From Lachnospiraceae bacterium (GTDB lineage Bacteria > Bacillota > Clostridia > Lachnospirales > Lachnospiraceae), in contig VSOC01000009.1 of assembly GCA_009774615.1 (NCBI GenBank), positions 1 to 56,124 on the forward strand: a stretch of DNA of 56,124 bases. The letters are read 5' to 3'. Shown in pieces: positions 17,671 to 25,622 of this stretch. Under the pieces are notes generated by a model. That model saw only the letters and a list, made by a program, of their open reading frames with translations, was not told the origin of the DNA and made no database searches. Made by a program: the position numbers and the translations under genes. Each line of letters begins with the position of its first letter. The first letter of the stretch is position 1.

Positions 17671-18756
17671 CTACGTCTGGTTATTTTTTTCTGTGCTTTC
17701 TTTTTGATTTAAGTTCCATCGGGCTTCCAGACTGTGTACCGGAAGCCCTTTTAGTTTATGCAGCATAGCTTCAGCGGCATGGGTTCCCATCTCATGCGGA
17801 TGGTGGGAAAGGGTTGTAATGGTTAAGATATCGGAATTGCTGAAATAGGTGTTGTCAAATGCTGTCACTGCCATATCCTCCGGGAGCCGGTAGTCCAAAG
17901 CCAGAAGGACATTAATCAGATGATAGGCAATAATATCATTATAGCAGACAACTGCCGTACAGGCCGCTAAAGTATCCTGCACGATCTCGACCAGGAAACG
18001 GGTGTCTTTTTGGGTCAGCAGCTTGTCCAAGTTGCGGGAGTTATACCAGAAGATATGTTTATCGGTTATAGGAAGATCCAGATCGCGAAGGGTTTCCGCA
18101 AAGCCCTGATAGCGTTCAATCCCCTGCATATCATCGGATTTAAAGATACCGCCGATTAGAGTGTGCCCCTGCGAGGCTAAGTGGCGAACCAGAAGGGCGC
18201 TTCCGGAATAGTTATCGTCTTTGATAAAAAGACAGTCCGGCAGCGCGGGGTAGTAGTTAAATAAAAAGACCAGTTCGCAGCCTTTTTTCATCAGCTTGCG
18301 GTAGAGGTCGATGTTGGGGTTGGGAAGCGCCGTTTTGCAGCCCTCGACAATCAGTCCCCGCGGCGGTTTCGACAGCAGTTCTAAGAGGATGGCCCGCTCC
18401 TGGCTGACACTGTTCTGGGTCGAAAAAACGGTGCAGGAAAATCCGTCTTTTGCAAGGGTCTTGCGTATATCATGGATAATGCCCGGATAGATGTATTCCT
18501 GTTCATCTAAGATAAGCACACCGATTTCATTTCCTCTGGACTTGCCAAGATAGCCGGTAATATACGAACCGCTTCCGTGCCTTTTTACGATATAGCCCTC
18601 GTTTTCCAGGATATTCAGCGCTGTGCGCACGGTCTGGCGGCTGAGTTTATAGCGGGTGCAGAGTTCGGTTTCCGAGGGCAGGCGGTTGATTCCCTCACGG
18701 ATATTTTTCTGGATTAAGGCTTCCAGACGCCGAAGCAGCCATTCGTATTTCAGCAT
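17671..18756 (-). CDS. araR: AraR-like repressor: GntR winged helix plus LacI-type sensor
   Basis: A 361-residue regulator with a GntR winged helix at about 1-70 (RLPSETELCTRYKLSRQTVR, then RHGSGSYI) fused to a LacI/periplasmic-binding sensor at about 80-350 (IGVLILDEQEYIYPGIIHDI; GGIFKSDDMQGIERYQGF; DMAVTAFDN). This fusion is the architecture of AraR, the arabinose-released repressor of Firmicutes. ATG at 18756 is chosen because GGGGGG precedes it; the upstream in-frame start at 18810 has no such site. It is divergent from the ABC importer and araA-araK-araD genes, which it presumably represses. Identification rests on architecture plus context. Confidence 0.85.
   Translation of the reverse strand: MLKYEWLLRRLEALIQKNIREGINRLPSETELCTRYKLSRQTVRTALNILENEGYIVKRHGSGSYITGYLGKSRGNEIGVLILDEQEYIYPGIIHDIRKTLAKDGFSCTVFSTQNSVSQERAILLELLSKPPRGLIVEGCKTALPNPNIDLYRKLMKKGCELVFLFNYYPALPDCLFIKDDNYSGSALLVRHLASQGHTLIGGIFKSDDMQGIERYQGFAETLRDLDLPITDKHIFWYNSRNLDKLLTQKDTRFLVEIVQDTLAACTAVVCYNDIIAYHLINVLLALDYRLPEDMAVTAFDNTYFSNSDILTITTLSHHPHEMGTHAAEAMLHKLKGLPVHSLEARWNLNQKESTEKNNQT
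17721..17752 (+). terminator. Rho-independent terminator embedded in the 3' end of araR
   Basis: GGGCTTCC (17721-17728), 12-base loop, GGAAGCCC (17741-17748), then TTTT. It is oriented to stop transcription of the kinase-lipoprotein-regulator operon, yet it lies inside the C-terminal codons of araR on the other strand (residues LKGLPVHSLEAR). Confidence 0.65.
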
Positions 18757-18817
18757 AAAAAATCCCCCCTTTTTTGGTGAAAAAACAGAAGAAGAAAAAA
18801 GACAATCCATAGATTTT

Positions 18818-18850
18818 CATAAAAACATCCATAAAAAATCCTCATAAAAA
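18818..18850. repeat. Three CATAAAAA direct repeats upstream of araR
   Basis: CATAAAAA occurs at 18818-18825, 18830-18837 and 18843-18850, i.e. at 12- and 13-bp steps. AraC-type response regulators often bind direct repeats, so this is a candidate site, but A-rich leaders can produce such repeats by chance. The rest of the 384-bp gap between araR and the binding-protein gene (18757-19140) holds the promoters and operator listed next. Confidence 0.35.
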
Positions 18851-18973
18851 CAAAAATCTGTCAAATTGCACAAATGCTGTCGGATGTGATTTTTTGTCTT
18901 TTTTCTGCTAAAATCGTAAAATATTCTACCTTTCAGGAAAAAAATCCCCATTTGCAAAAAGTTGTACTCTTTA

Positions 18974-19002
18974 TTGATTATAACATGCCAAAGTTGTATT
19001 GT
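18974..19002 (+). promoter_or_regulatory. Upstream promoter candidate of the ABC importer operon
   Basis: TTGATT (18974-18979), 17 bp, TATTGT (18997-19002). The -10 lies inside the inverted repeat at 18992-19010, so a bound repressor would block it. Confidence 0.45.
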
Positions 19003-19010
19003 AAACAACT
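18992..19010. promoter_or_regulatory. Candidate AraR operator
   Basis: Inverted repeat AGTTGT-7 bp-ACAACT; its TTGTA half resembles the TTGTAC half-site of Bacillus AraR boxes. A second AAAGTTGTA copy lies exactly 32 bp upstream (18958-18966 and 18990-18998), about three DNA turns, which would put two sites on the same helix face. Confidence 0.4.
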
Positions 19011-19041
19011 GCCAAACTGCCGTTTTTCGGAGAGTTTAAAA

Positions 19042-19071
19042 TTGATTTGCACAGGCTGGTTTTGCTAAACT
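19042..19071 (+). promoter_or_regulatory. Downstream promoter candidate of the ABC importer operon
   Basis: TTGATT (19042-19047), 18 bp, TAAACT (19066-19071), with TGC just before the -10 (extended -10). About 70 bp remain to the ATG. Confidence 0.5.
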
Positions 19072-19140
19072 ACAGGCACAGGGAGGAAGTACCCCAGAGT
19101 TTCAAAAAACAAAAATAAATAAAAACGTGGAGGTAAGAAC

Positions 19141-20235
19141 ATGAAAAAAAGAACCGTAGCATTAATGTTGACCGCAGCAATGACCGCAGCAAGCCTTGCA
19201 GGATGCGGCAGTTCCAGCCAGACCGCAGCAACCACGGCAGCACCAGCAACTACAGCAGCCCAGGCCGAAACCGAAGCACCAAAAGAAACCGAGGCAGAGG
19301 CCGAAACCGAAGCTCAGGCAGAAACAGATGCCCCGGCTCCTGCAGCCGACGGCGAACTGATTAAGGTTGGCATTATCAATAATGATCCGAATGAGTCCGG
19401 TTATCGTACAGCGAACGACGCCGACTTAAAAAAGATGTTTACTAAAGAAAACGGCTATGATGCATCCTTTGCCTACAGCTTAAAGAATGACGAGCAGATT
19501 ACCGCGGCGCAGAAATTTATCCAGGATGAAGTAGACTTCCTTCTCTTATCCGCAGCGGATACCTCCGGCTGGGACAGCGTACTGCAGGATGCCAATGACG
19601 CCGGAATCGGTGTTATTCTGTTTGACCGTACCATCGACGCAAGCGAGGATCTCTACCTGGCTTCCATCGTATCCGATATGGCAAAAGAAGGCGAAACCGC
19701 AGTGAACTGGCTGGCTGGACAGGGTCTTGACAGCTATAACATTATCCATATCCAGGGCGTAATGGGCTCTGCCGCACAGCAGGGACGTACCGGTGCATTG
19801 GATGCAAAGGTAGCCGCTGAAGATTCCTGGACCTTGGTAACCCAGCAGACCGCAGAGTGGAACTCCGAAAAGGCACAGCAGATCGTACAGTCCGTTATTG
19901 ACTCCGGTACAGAATTTAATGTTATTTACGCAGAAAACGACGATATGGCCAAAGGCGCAGTAGCCGCTCTGGATAAAGCCAATATCTCCCACGGCGTAGG
20001 CAAGGACGTTATTGTTATGGGCTTTGACTGCAATAAGTGGGCATTACAGGAACTGCTTGCCGGAAACTGGAACTATGACGGACAGTGCAATCCGTTCCAG
20101 GCTTCCTATATTGACAAGATTATTAAACAGGTGATGAACGGTGAAGAAATTACCGAAAAGACCATTATCATGGATGAGAAGGGCTTTGACGCAGAAGAAA
20201 TTACCGAAGATGATGTAAATACTTACGGTATCTAA
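19141..20235 (+). CDS. YtfQ-like sugar-binding lipoprotein of the ABC importer
   Basis: A 364-residue lipoprotein. Signal peptide with lipobox SLAGC (Cys21), a low-complexity linker of repeating TAA/APA and ETEA units (about 27-75), then a type I sugar-binding fold (about 78-355) with NNDPNESGYRTAND, ADTSGWDSVLQDA and VIVMGFDCNKWAL. The mature domain resembles YtfQ, the galactofuranose receptor of E. coli. GGAGG precedes ATG. A strong hairpin separates it from the ATPase gene, which usually allows excess receptor over membrane parts. Neighbouring araA, ribulokinase and araD point to L-arabinose as the cargo. Confidence 0.9.
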   Translation: MKKRTVALMLTAAMTAASLAGCGSSSQTAATTAAPATTAAQAETEAPKETEAEAETEAQAETDAPAPAADGELIKVGIINNDPNESGYRTANDADLKKMFTKENGYDASFAYSLKNDEQITAAQKFIQDEVDFLLLSAADTSGWDSVLQDANDAGIGVILFDRTIDASEDLYLASIVSDMAKEGETAVNWLAGQGLDSYNIIHIQGVMGSAAQQGRTGALDAKVAAEDSWTLVTQQTAEWNSEKAQQIVQSVIDSGTEFNVIYAENDDMAKGAVAALDKANISHGVGKDVIVMGFDCNKWALQELLAGNWNYDGQCNPFQASYIDKIIKQVMNGEEITEKTIIMDEKGFDAEEITEDDVNTYGI

Positions 20236-20247
20236 ACCAGCATGAAC

Positions 20248-20294
20248 ACAGGCGCAGCGTGACATATGCAAAGGATGTCTACGTCTGCGCCTGT
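20248..20294 (+). terminator. Long intercistronic hairpin between receptor and ATPase genes
   Basis: ACAGGCGCAG pairs with CTGCGCCTGT (10 bp, GC-rich), extended inward by CGT/ACG and GACAT/ATGTC around a short loop, followed by only TTCC. It can act as a partial terminator or as a 3' end stabiliser that raises receptor mRNA over the rest of the operon. Confidence 0.65.
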
Positions 20295-20402
20295 TTCCTG
20301 GAAACTTCAGACCGTGGTAAGTTAAGCCATAAAGAAAAAGTTGTGAAGAAAAAGCCGTGAAAAAAAGACGGAAAAAGAAAATGGAAAGGGGTGACATTTC
20401 GG

Positions 20403-21911
20403 GTGAAAAAGAATGCTGTATTAGAGATGAAGGGTATTGTAAAAACCTTCCCGGGAGTCAAGGCCCTGCAGGGGGTGGATTTTACTCTGTGCAAAGGGGA
20501 AATTCACGCACTGATGGGGGAGAACGGAGCCGGAAAATCCACACTGATTAAGGTGCTGACCGGTGTCTATGAAAAGGACGGGGGAGAAATCTTTTTAGAG
20601 GGCTTAGAAAAAGCCGCTGTGATTAAATCTCCGCAGGATGCTCAGAACCTGGGCATCAGTACGGTGTATCAGGAAATTACCCTCTGCCCGAACCTGACCG
20701 TAGCAGAAAATATGTACATCGGGCGGGGCAAGGATGTTTTGACGAACTGGAAAAAGATGAATGCGGCAGCCGATAAGATTTTGGAAAACTTAGGGATTCC
20801 GGCAAAGGCAGCACAGCAGCTTTCGGACTGTTCCATCGCCATCCAGCAGATGGTAGCCATTGCCCGTGCCGTGGATATGGACTGTAAGGTGCTGATTTTA
20901 GATGAGCCGACTTCCTCTTTGGATGAGTCTGAGGTGGAAAAGCTTTTTGGCCTGATGCGCGATCTGCGCAGCCGGGGCGTGGGGATTATCTTTGTTACCC
21001 ACTTTTTGGATCAGGTCTACGAGGTGTGTGACAAGATTACGGTTCTCCGCGACGGACAGCTGGTGGGCGAGTACGTGATTGAAGATCTTCCCCGGGTCAA
21101 ACTGGTGGCAAAGATGCTGGGCAAGGAACTTGATGACATGGAAGAGATCAAGGACGAAAACCAGGTTTATCACGGCGATGATGAAGTTGTTTTTGAAGCG
21201 GAGGGCTTACAGAGCGATGCGGGAATCAAGCCTTTTGACTTCCATATTAAGAAAGGCGAGGTCAACGGGTTTACCGGACTTTTGGGTTCGGGGCGGAGCG
21301 AGTGTGTGCGTGCCATCTTCTGTGCCGATAAGGTGATCGGCGGCAGGGTGAAGATGAAGGGCAGGGAAGTTAAGCTGACCAAACCGTTAGACGCGATGAA
21401 AAACGGCATTGCCTACCTCCCGGAGGATCGGAAAATTGACGGCATCGTGGGCGATCTCTCGGTGCGTGATAATATCATCCTGGCGGCTCAGGTGCTTCGT
21501 GGCTTCTTTAAGCCGTTTTCCAAGGCCGAGGCGAATAAGTTTGCCGATGAGTATATCAAACTTCTGGAGGTAAAAACCGCTTCCGCGGATACGCCGATTA
21601 AATCGCTTTCCGGCGGAAACCAGCAGAAGGTTATCTTGGGGCGGTGGCTTTTAACGCACCCGGAATACCTTATCCTGGATGAACCTACCCGGGGAATTGA
21701 TATCGGAACGAAAATTGAAATTCAGAAACTTGTACTGAAACTGGCTTCAGAGGGAATGAGTGTGACCTTTATCTCTTCGGAAACCGACGAAATGCTTAGA
21801 ACCTGTTCACGTCTGGTCGTGATGCGTGACCGCAAGGTGGTTGGCGAACTTTCCGGCACGGATCTGACGCAGGCCAAGGTCATGGAAACCATTGCAGGAG
21901 GTGAAATGTAA
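20403..21911 (+). CDS. Sugar ABC importer ATPase, double ABC domain (YtfR/RbsA type)
   Basis: A 502-residue protein with two ATPase halves. First half: Walker A GENGAGKST, Walker B VLILDEPTSSLD, but the usual LSGGQ is the divergent LSDCSIAIQQM. Second half: degenerate P-loop GLLGSGRSE, intact LSGGNQQK and LILDEPTRGID. This one-good/one-degenerate layout is typical of the CUT2 family (RbsA, XylG, YtfR). GTG at 20403 is chosen, spaced about 10 bp from AAAGGGG; an in-frame GTG at 20391 sits too close to that site. Its stop overlaps the first permease start (TAATG). Confidence 0.9.
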   Translation: MKKNAVLEMKGIVKTFPGVKALQGVDFTLCKGEIHALMGENGAGKSTLIKVLTGVYEKDGGEIFLEGLEKAAVIKSPQDAQNLGISTVYQEITLCPNLTVAENMYIGRGKDVLTNWKKMNAAADKILENLGIPAKAAQQLSDCSIAIQQMVAIARAVDMDCKVLILDEPTSSLDESEVEKLFGLMRDLRSRGVGIIFVTHFLDQVYEVCDKITVLRDGQLVGEYVIEDLPRVKLVAKMLGKELDDMEEIKDENQVYHGDDEVVFEAEGLQSDAGIKPFDFHIKKGEVNGFTGLLGSGRSECVRAIFCADKVIGGRVKMKGREVKLTKPLDAMKNGIAYLPEDRKIDGIVGDLSVRDNIILAAQVLRGFFKPFSKAEANKFADEYIKLLEVKTASADTPIKSLSGGNQQKVILGRWLLTHPEYLILDEPTRGIDIGTKIEIQKLVLKLASEGMSVTFISSETDEMLRTCSRLVVMRDRKVVGELSGTDLTQAKVMETIAGGEM

Positions 21912-22960
21912 TGACAAAGAAAAACAGCCTGTTTGCATCCAGACAGATTTTTATTCCTATTGCGGCGTTAGTCCTGTTAGCGCTGTTTAACCTCATTCTT
22001 GACCCTTCGTTTTTTAAGATTACCCTGGGACATAACAGCACGGGCGACCCGGTACTGACGGGCTATCTGATGACGATTCTCGACTACGGCTCCGAGGTAG
22101 CGATCCTTGCGATTGGCATGACCTTAGTCACCGCGGCTTCCGGCGGACAGGATATCAGTGTGGGGGCGGCAGTGGCGATCGCAGGTTCCGTTATCCTCCG
22201 CGTACTGGTCGGACTTGGCGGCGACGGATCACTTCAGGCACCGATTATCGTGGGCTTTTTAGCGGCATGTGCTGTAGCCATGCTGTTTGGTGCCTTTAAC
22301 GGTGTCTTGGTGGCTGTCTTTAATATCCAGCCCATGGTAGCAACCCTGATTTTATACACTGCGGGGCGTTCGATTGCCGCATGGATTAATAATAACGAAC
22401 TGCCGATTATCACCGAGCCGACCTTTACCTACTTTGGCGGTTTTATCCCGGGAATCCCGATTCCCACGCCGTTTTTCCTGGCTGTGCTTTGTATTATCAT
22501 TACCATGCTGGTCTTAAAGTTTACAACCCTTGGCCTTTACACTCAGGCCGTGGGAATTAATGCAAGTTCTTCGCGATTAAACGGTTTAAACCCGACCTTT
22601 ATCAAGTGGCTGAGCTTCGTTCTTTTGGGGCTTTGCGTGGCAGTGGTCGGCTTAATTAAAACCAGCCGTTTGTCCACCATCAACTACTCGGTTATCGCCA
22701 AGGATATCGAGATGGACGCCATCCTCGCCGTTGCCCTGGGCGGAAACGTGTTAAGCGGCGGAAAGTTTAATATTATGGCATCCATTGTCGGTGCCTATGT
22801 TATTCAGTTTTTAACGACAACGCTGTATAAATTCAATGTGTCTTCGGATGCACTTCCGGCGTACAAGGCCATTGTGGTTATTCTTCTGGTAGTATTCAGT
22901 GCACCGACGGTAAAGGATAAGCTGCTTAAAGTGATGAAAAAGCAAAAGGGGGTCGGCTGA
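21911..22960 (+). CDS. Sugar ABC importer permease 1 (YtfT-like)
   Basis: A 349-residue CUT2-type permease with about 9-10 hydrophobic segments. The conserved block ILAIGMTLVTAASGGQDISV and the loop AVALGGNVLSGGKFN mark the RbsC/XylH/YtfT family. ATG overlaps the ATPase stop by one base and follows GGAGGTG. It presumably forms a heterodimeric channel with the next permease. Confidence 0.9.
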   Translation: MTKKNSLFASRQIFIPIAALVLLALFNLILDPSFFKITLGHNSTGDPVLTGYLMTILDYGSEVAILAIGMTLVTAASGGQDISVGAAVAIAGSVILRVLVGLGGDGSLQAPIIVGFLAACAVAMLFGAFNGVLVAVFNIQPMVATLILYTAGRSIAAWINNNELPIITEPTFTYFGGFIPGIPIPTPFFLAVLCIIITMLVLKFTTLGLYTQAVGINASSSRLNGLNPTFIKWLSFVLLGLCVAVVGLIKTSRLSTINYSVIAKDIEMDAILAVALGGNVLSGGKFNIMASIVGAYVIQFLTTTLYKFNVSSDALPAYKAIVVILLVVFSAPTVKDKLLKVMKKQKGVG

Positions 22961-22961
22961 T

Positions 22962-23972
22962 ATGGCAAAAGGGAAAAAAATCAAAATGACCGATACGAAC
23001 CTCCTGCTGATGATTACGGTGGTTGTGTTCGTGGTTATGTATCTGGGCGCAATGCTCTTTTTAAAGAAAGGCTTTTTAAAGCCGCAGACTTTTTTTAATA
23101 TTTTAAACGCCAATGCGGCACTGATTATTACTTCCTGCGGGATGAGTATTGTTATGATTACCGGCGGAATCGATATCTCCGTGGGCGGCGTGGTTGCCTT
23201 AGTCAGCATGAGCTGTGCGGTTTACCTGGACTACCAGGGCGGAAATGTGTTTACCTCCCTGCTGCTTGCCTTAGGGATCGGGCTTTTGTTCGGTGCGGTT
23301 CAGGGTTATCTGGTTGCCTATCTGGATATCCAGCCCTTTATCGTATCGCTGGCGGGAATGTTCTTTGCCCGCGGTATGACCACCATCGTTCATACGGCTC
23401 CCTTTAACGTAGCCAATGAAGGCTTTGTCGCCTTAAAAGGAACCCGGATTAATGTCCCGGGACTTGGTATGGTAAATAAGCTGGGCAAGTATGTAAACGC
23501 CTATGTGGAAATCGGTGTGGTCGTTGCCCTGCTGATTGTCCTGATTCTTTTTTTCGTCCTTCGCTATACCAAACTGGGACGAAGCTTTTACGCCGTGGGA
23601 GGAAACCGTCAGAGTGCTCTGATGCTGGGGATTAACGTTAAGCAGACGAGGTTTTTATCCCATCTTCTGTGCGGACTTTTAGCCGGTATCGGCGGTTATG
23701 TGTATTTTTTGCATGTAGGCTCCGGTTCAGCCTCCCATGCAAGCGGGATGGAGATGAACGCCATCGCTTCGTCGATTATCGGCGGAACGCTGTTAACCGG
23801 CGGTGTGGGCAATATCTTCGGCACCTTTGTCGGGGTTTTATCGTTAAGCACCATCCAGAACATCGTATCCTCGATTGGCCTGGATCAGGCGTGGTGGACG
23901 GGAATTACGGTGGCTGCCATGCTGTGCGTATTCTTAATTATCCAGAGTGTAATTCTGGCCCGCAAGAAATAA
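22962..23972 (+). CDS. yjfF: Sugar ABC importer permease 2 (YjfF-like)
   Basis: A 336-residue CUT2-type permease with CGMSIVMITGGIDISVGGVV, the EAA-like loop IIGGTLLTGGVGNIFG and about 9 membrane segments. It starts one base after the previous stop. Two distinct permease genes in a CUT2 operon are a feature of the YtfQRT-YjfF group; RbsC and XylH systems normally have one. Followed 77 bp later by araA. Confidence 0.9.
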   Translation: MAKGKKIKMTDTNLLLMITVVVFVVMYLGAMLFLKKGFLKPQTFFNILNANAALIITSCGMSIVMITGGIDISVGGVVALVSMSCAVYLDYQGGNVFTSLLLALGIGLLFGAVQGYLVAYLDIQPFIVSLAGMFFARGMTTIVHTAPFNVANEGFVALKGTRINVPGLGMVNKLGKYVNAYVEIGVVVALLIVLILFFVLRYTKLGRSFYAVGGNRQSALMLGINVKQTRFLSHLLCGLLAGIGGYVYFLHVGSGSASHASGMEMNAIASSIIGGTLLTGGVGNIFGTFVGVLSLSTIQNIVSSIGLDQAWWTGITVAAMLCVFLIIQSVILARKK

Positions 23973-24049
23973 TCAAGGCTTATCGCAAATGAAGGTTTAC
24001 CGTAAATACAGGTGAACAACCGAATAAAGGAAAAGGAGATTACAACATC

Positions 24050-25543
24050 ATGAAAGAAAGACAATATCAGTTTTGGTTTGCCGCAGGTTCCCAGGATTTA
24101 TACGGTGATGAATGCCTGGCCAAGGTAGCCGAACATTCCCGAAAGATTGCAGATGCATTAAATCAGTCGGGTCTTCTGCCCTACAGCCTGGTATGGAAGC
24201 CGACCCTGATTGACAATACTTCCATCCGCCGTTTGTTTAACGAGGCAAACAGCGATGAAAACTGCGCCGGAGTTATTACCTGGATGCACACATTTTCTCC
24301 GGCAAAGTCCTGGATTTTAGGGCTTAAAGAGTTTCGCAAACCTCTGCTGCATTTCCACACCCAGTTTAACCAGGAGATTCCCTACGACACGATCGATATG
24401 GACTTTATGAACGAGAACCAGTCCGCACACGGTGATCGGGAATACGGCCACATGGTGACAAGGATGGAAATCCCGCGCAAGGTGATTATGGGACACTGGA
24501 GTGATAAAAACGTACAGGAGCGCATTGCCGGATGGATGCGGACCGCCGTGGGTATTATGGAAAGCAGCCATATTCGTGTTGTCCGTGTGGCCGACAATAT
24601 GCGCAATGTTGCCGTAACCGAGGGCGATAAGGTGGAAGCCCAGATTAAATTTGGCTGGGAGGTTGATGCCTATCCGGTTAATGAGATTGCCGATTATGTG
24701 AAGGATGTTGCCGAAGGGGAAATGAACACTTTGGTCGAAGAGTATTACGATAAATACGAAATTCTTGCCGAGGGAAGGGACGAGAAAGAGTTCCGCCGCC
24801 ATGTCGCTGTTCAGGCAGGGATTGAAATTGGTTTTGAGCGGTTTTTAAAGGAGAAGGATTATCAGGCGATTGTTACGCATTTTGGTGATTTGGGAGCATT
24901 AAAGCAGCTTCCCGGACTGGCGATTCAGCGTCTTATGGAAAAGGGCTATGGATTTGGCGCAGAGGGTGACTGGAAGACGGCAGCGATGGTTCGCTTGATG
25001 AAGGTGATGACCCAGGGGATGAAGGATGCCAAGGGAACCTCCTTTATGGAAGATTATACATACAATCTGGTTCCCGGCAAGGAAGGTATCTTACAGGCGC
25101 ACATGCTGGAGGTTTGTCCGACGATTGCCGAAGGCCCGATTGGGATTAAGGTATGCCCGCTGTCCATGGGCGATCGCGAAGACCCGGCGAGGCTGGTATT
25201 CACCTCCAAGACAGGACCGGCTGTTGCCACATCGCTGATCGATCTGGGGACGAGGTTCAGGCTGATTATTAATACCGTGGACTGTAAGAAGGTGGAAAAA
25301 CCCATGCCCAAGCTTCCGGTGGCTACAGCCTTCTGGACACCGCAGCCAAACTTAACCGTCGGCGCAGAGAGCTGGATCTTAGCCGGAGGAGCACACCACA
25401 CGGCATTCTCCTATGATTTAAGCGCCGAGCAGATGGGCGACTGGGCAGAGGCTATGGGCATTGAAGCAGTATATATTGACCAGGATACAACGATCCGCGG
25501 TCTGAAAAATGAACTTCGCTGGAATAAGGCAGCATTCCGCTAA
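24050..25543 (+). CDS. araA: L-arabinose isomerase
   Basis: A 497-residue cytoplasmic enzyme converting L-arabinose to L-ribulose. Diagnostic stretches are FWFAAGSQDLYGDECL at the start, GVITWMHTFSPAKSW, LLHFHTQFNQEIPYDTIDMD, GFGAEGDWKTAAMVR, SFMEDYTYNL and GGAHHTAFS near the end; the acidic and histidine residues that bind Mn(II) lie in the latter blocks (E of GAEGDW, E of MEDY, H of GGAHHT). Length matches the family. AAAAGGAG precedes ATG. First catabolic gene after the importer. Confidence 0.95.
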   Translation: MKERQYQFWFAAGSQDLYGDECLAKVAEHSRKIADALNQSGLLPYSLVWKPTLIDNTSIRRLFNEANSDENCAGVITWMHTFSPAKSWILGLKEFRKPLLHFHTQFNQEIPYDTIDMDFMNENQSAHGDREYGHMVTRMEIPRKVIMGHWSDKNVQERIAGWMRTAVGIMESSHIRVVRVADNMRNVAVTEGDKVEAQIKFGWEVDAYPVNEIADYVKDVAEGEMNTLVEEYYDKYEILAEGRDEKEFRRHVAVQAGIEIGFERFLKEKDYQAIVTHFGDLGALKQLPGLAIQRLMEKGYGFGAEGDWKTAAMVRLMKVMTQGMKDAKGTSFMEDYTYNLVPGKEGILQAHMLEVCPTIAEGPIGIKVCPLSMGDREDPARLVFTSKTGPAVATSLIDLGTRFRLIINTVDCKKVEKPMPKLPVATAFWTPQPNLTVGAESWILAGGAHHTAFSYDLSAEQMGDWAEAMGIEAVYIDQDTTIRGLKNELRWNKAAFR

Positions 25544-25622
25544 ATTTCTGTAAAAAGCGCCGAATCGTAGGTAGGTTTGGCGCTGACAGGTCTTCATGAT
25601 AAAGAAAAGATGGAGGAAAAAG

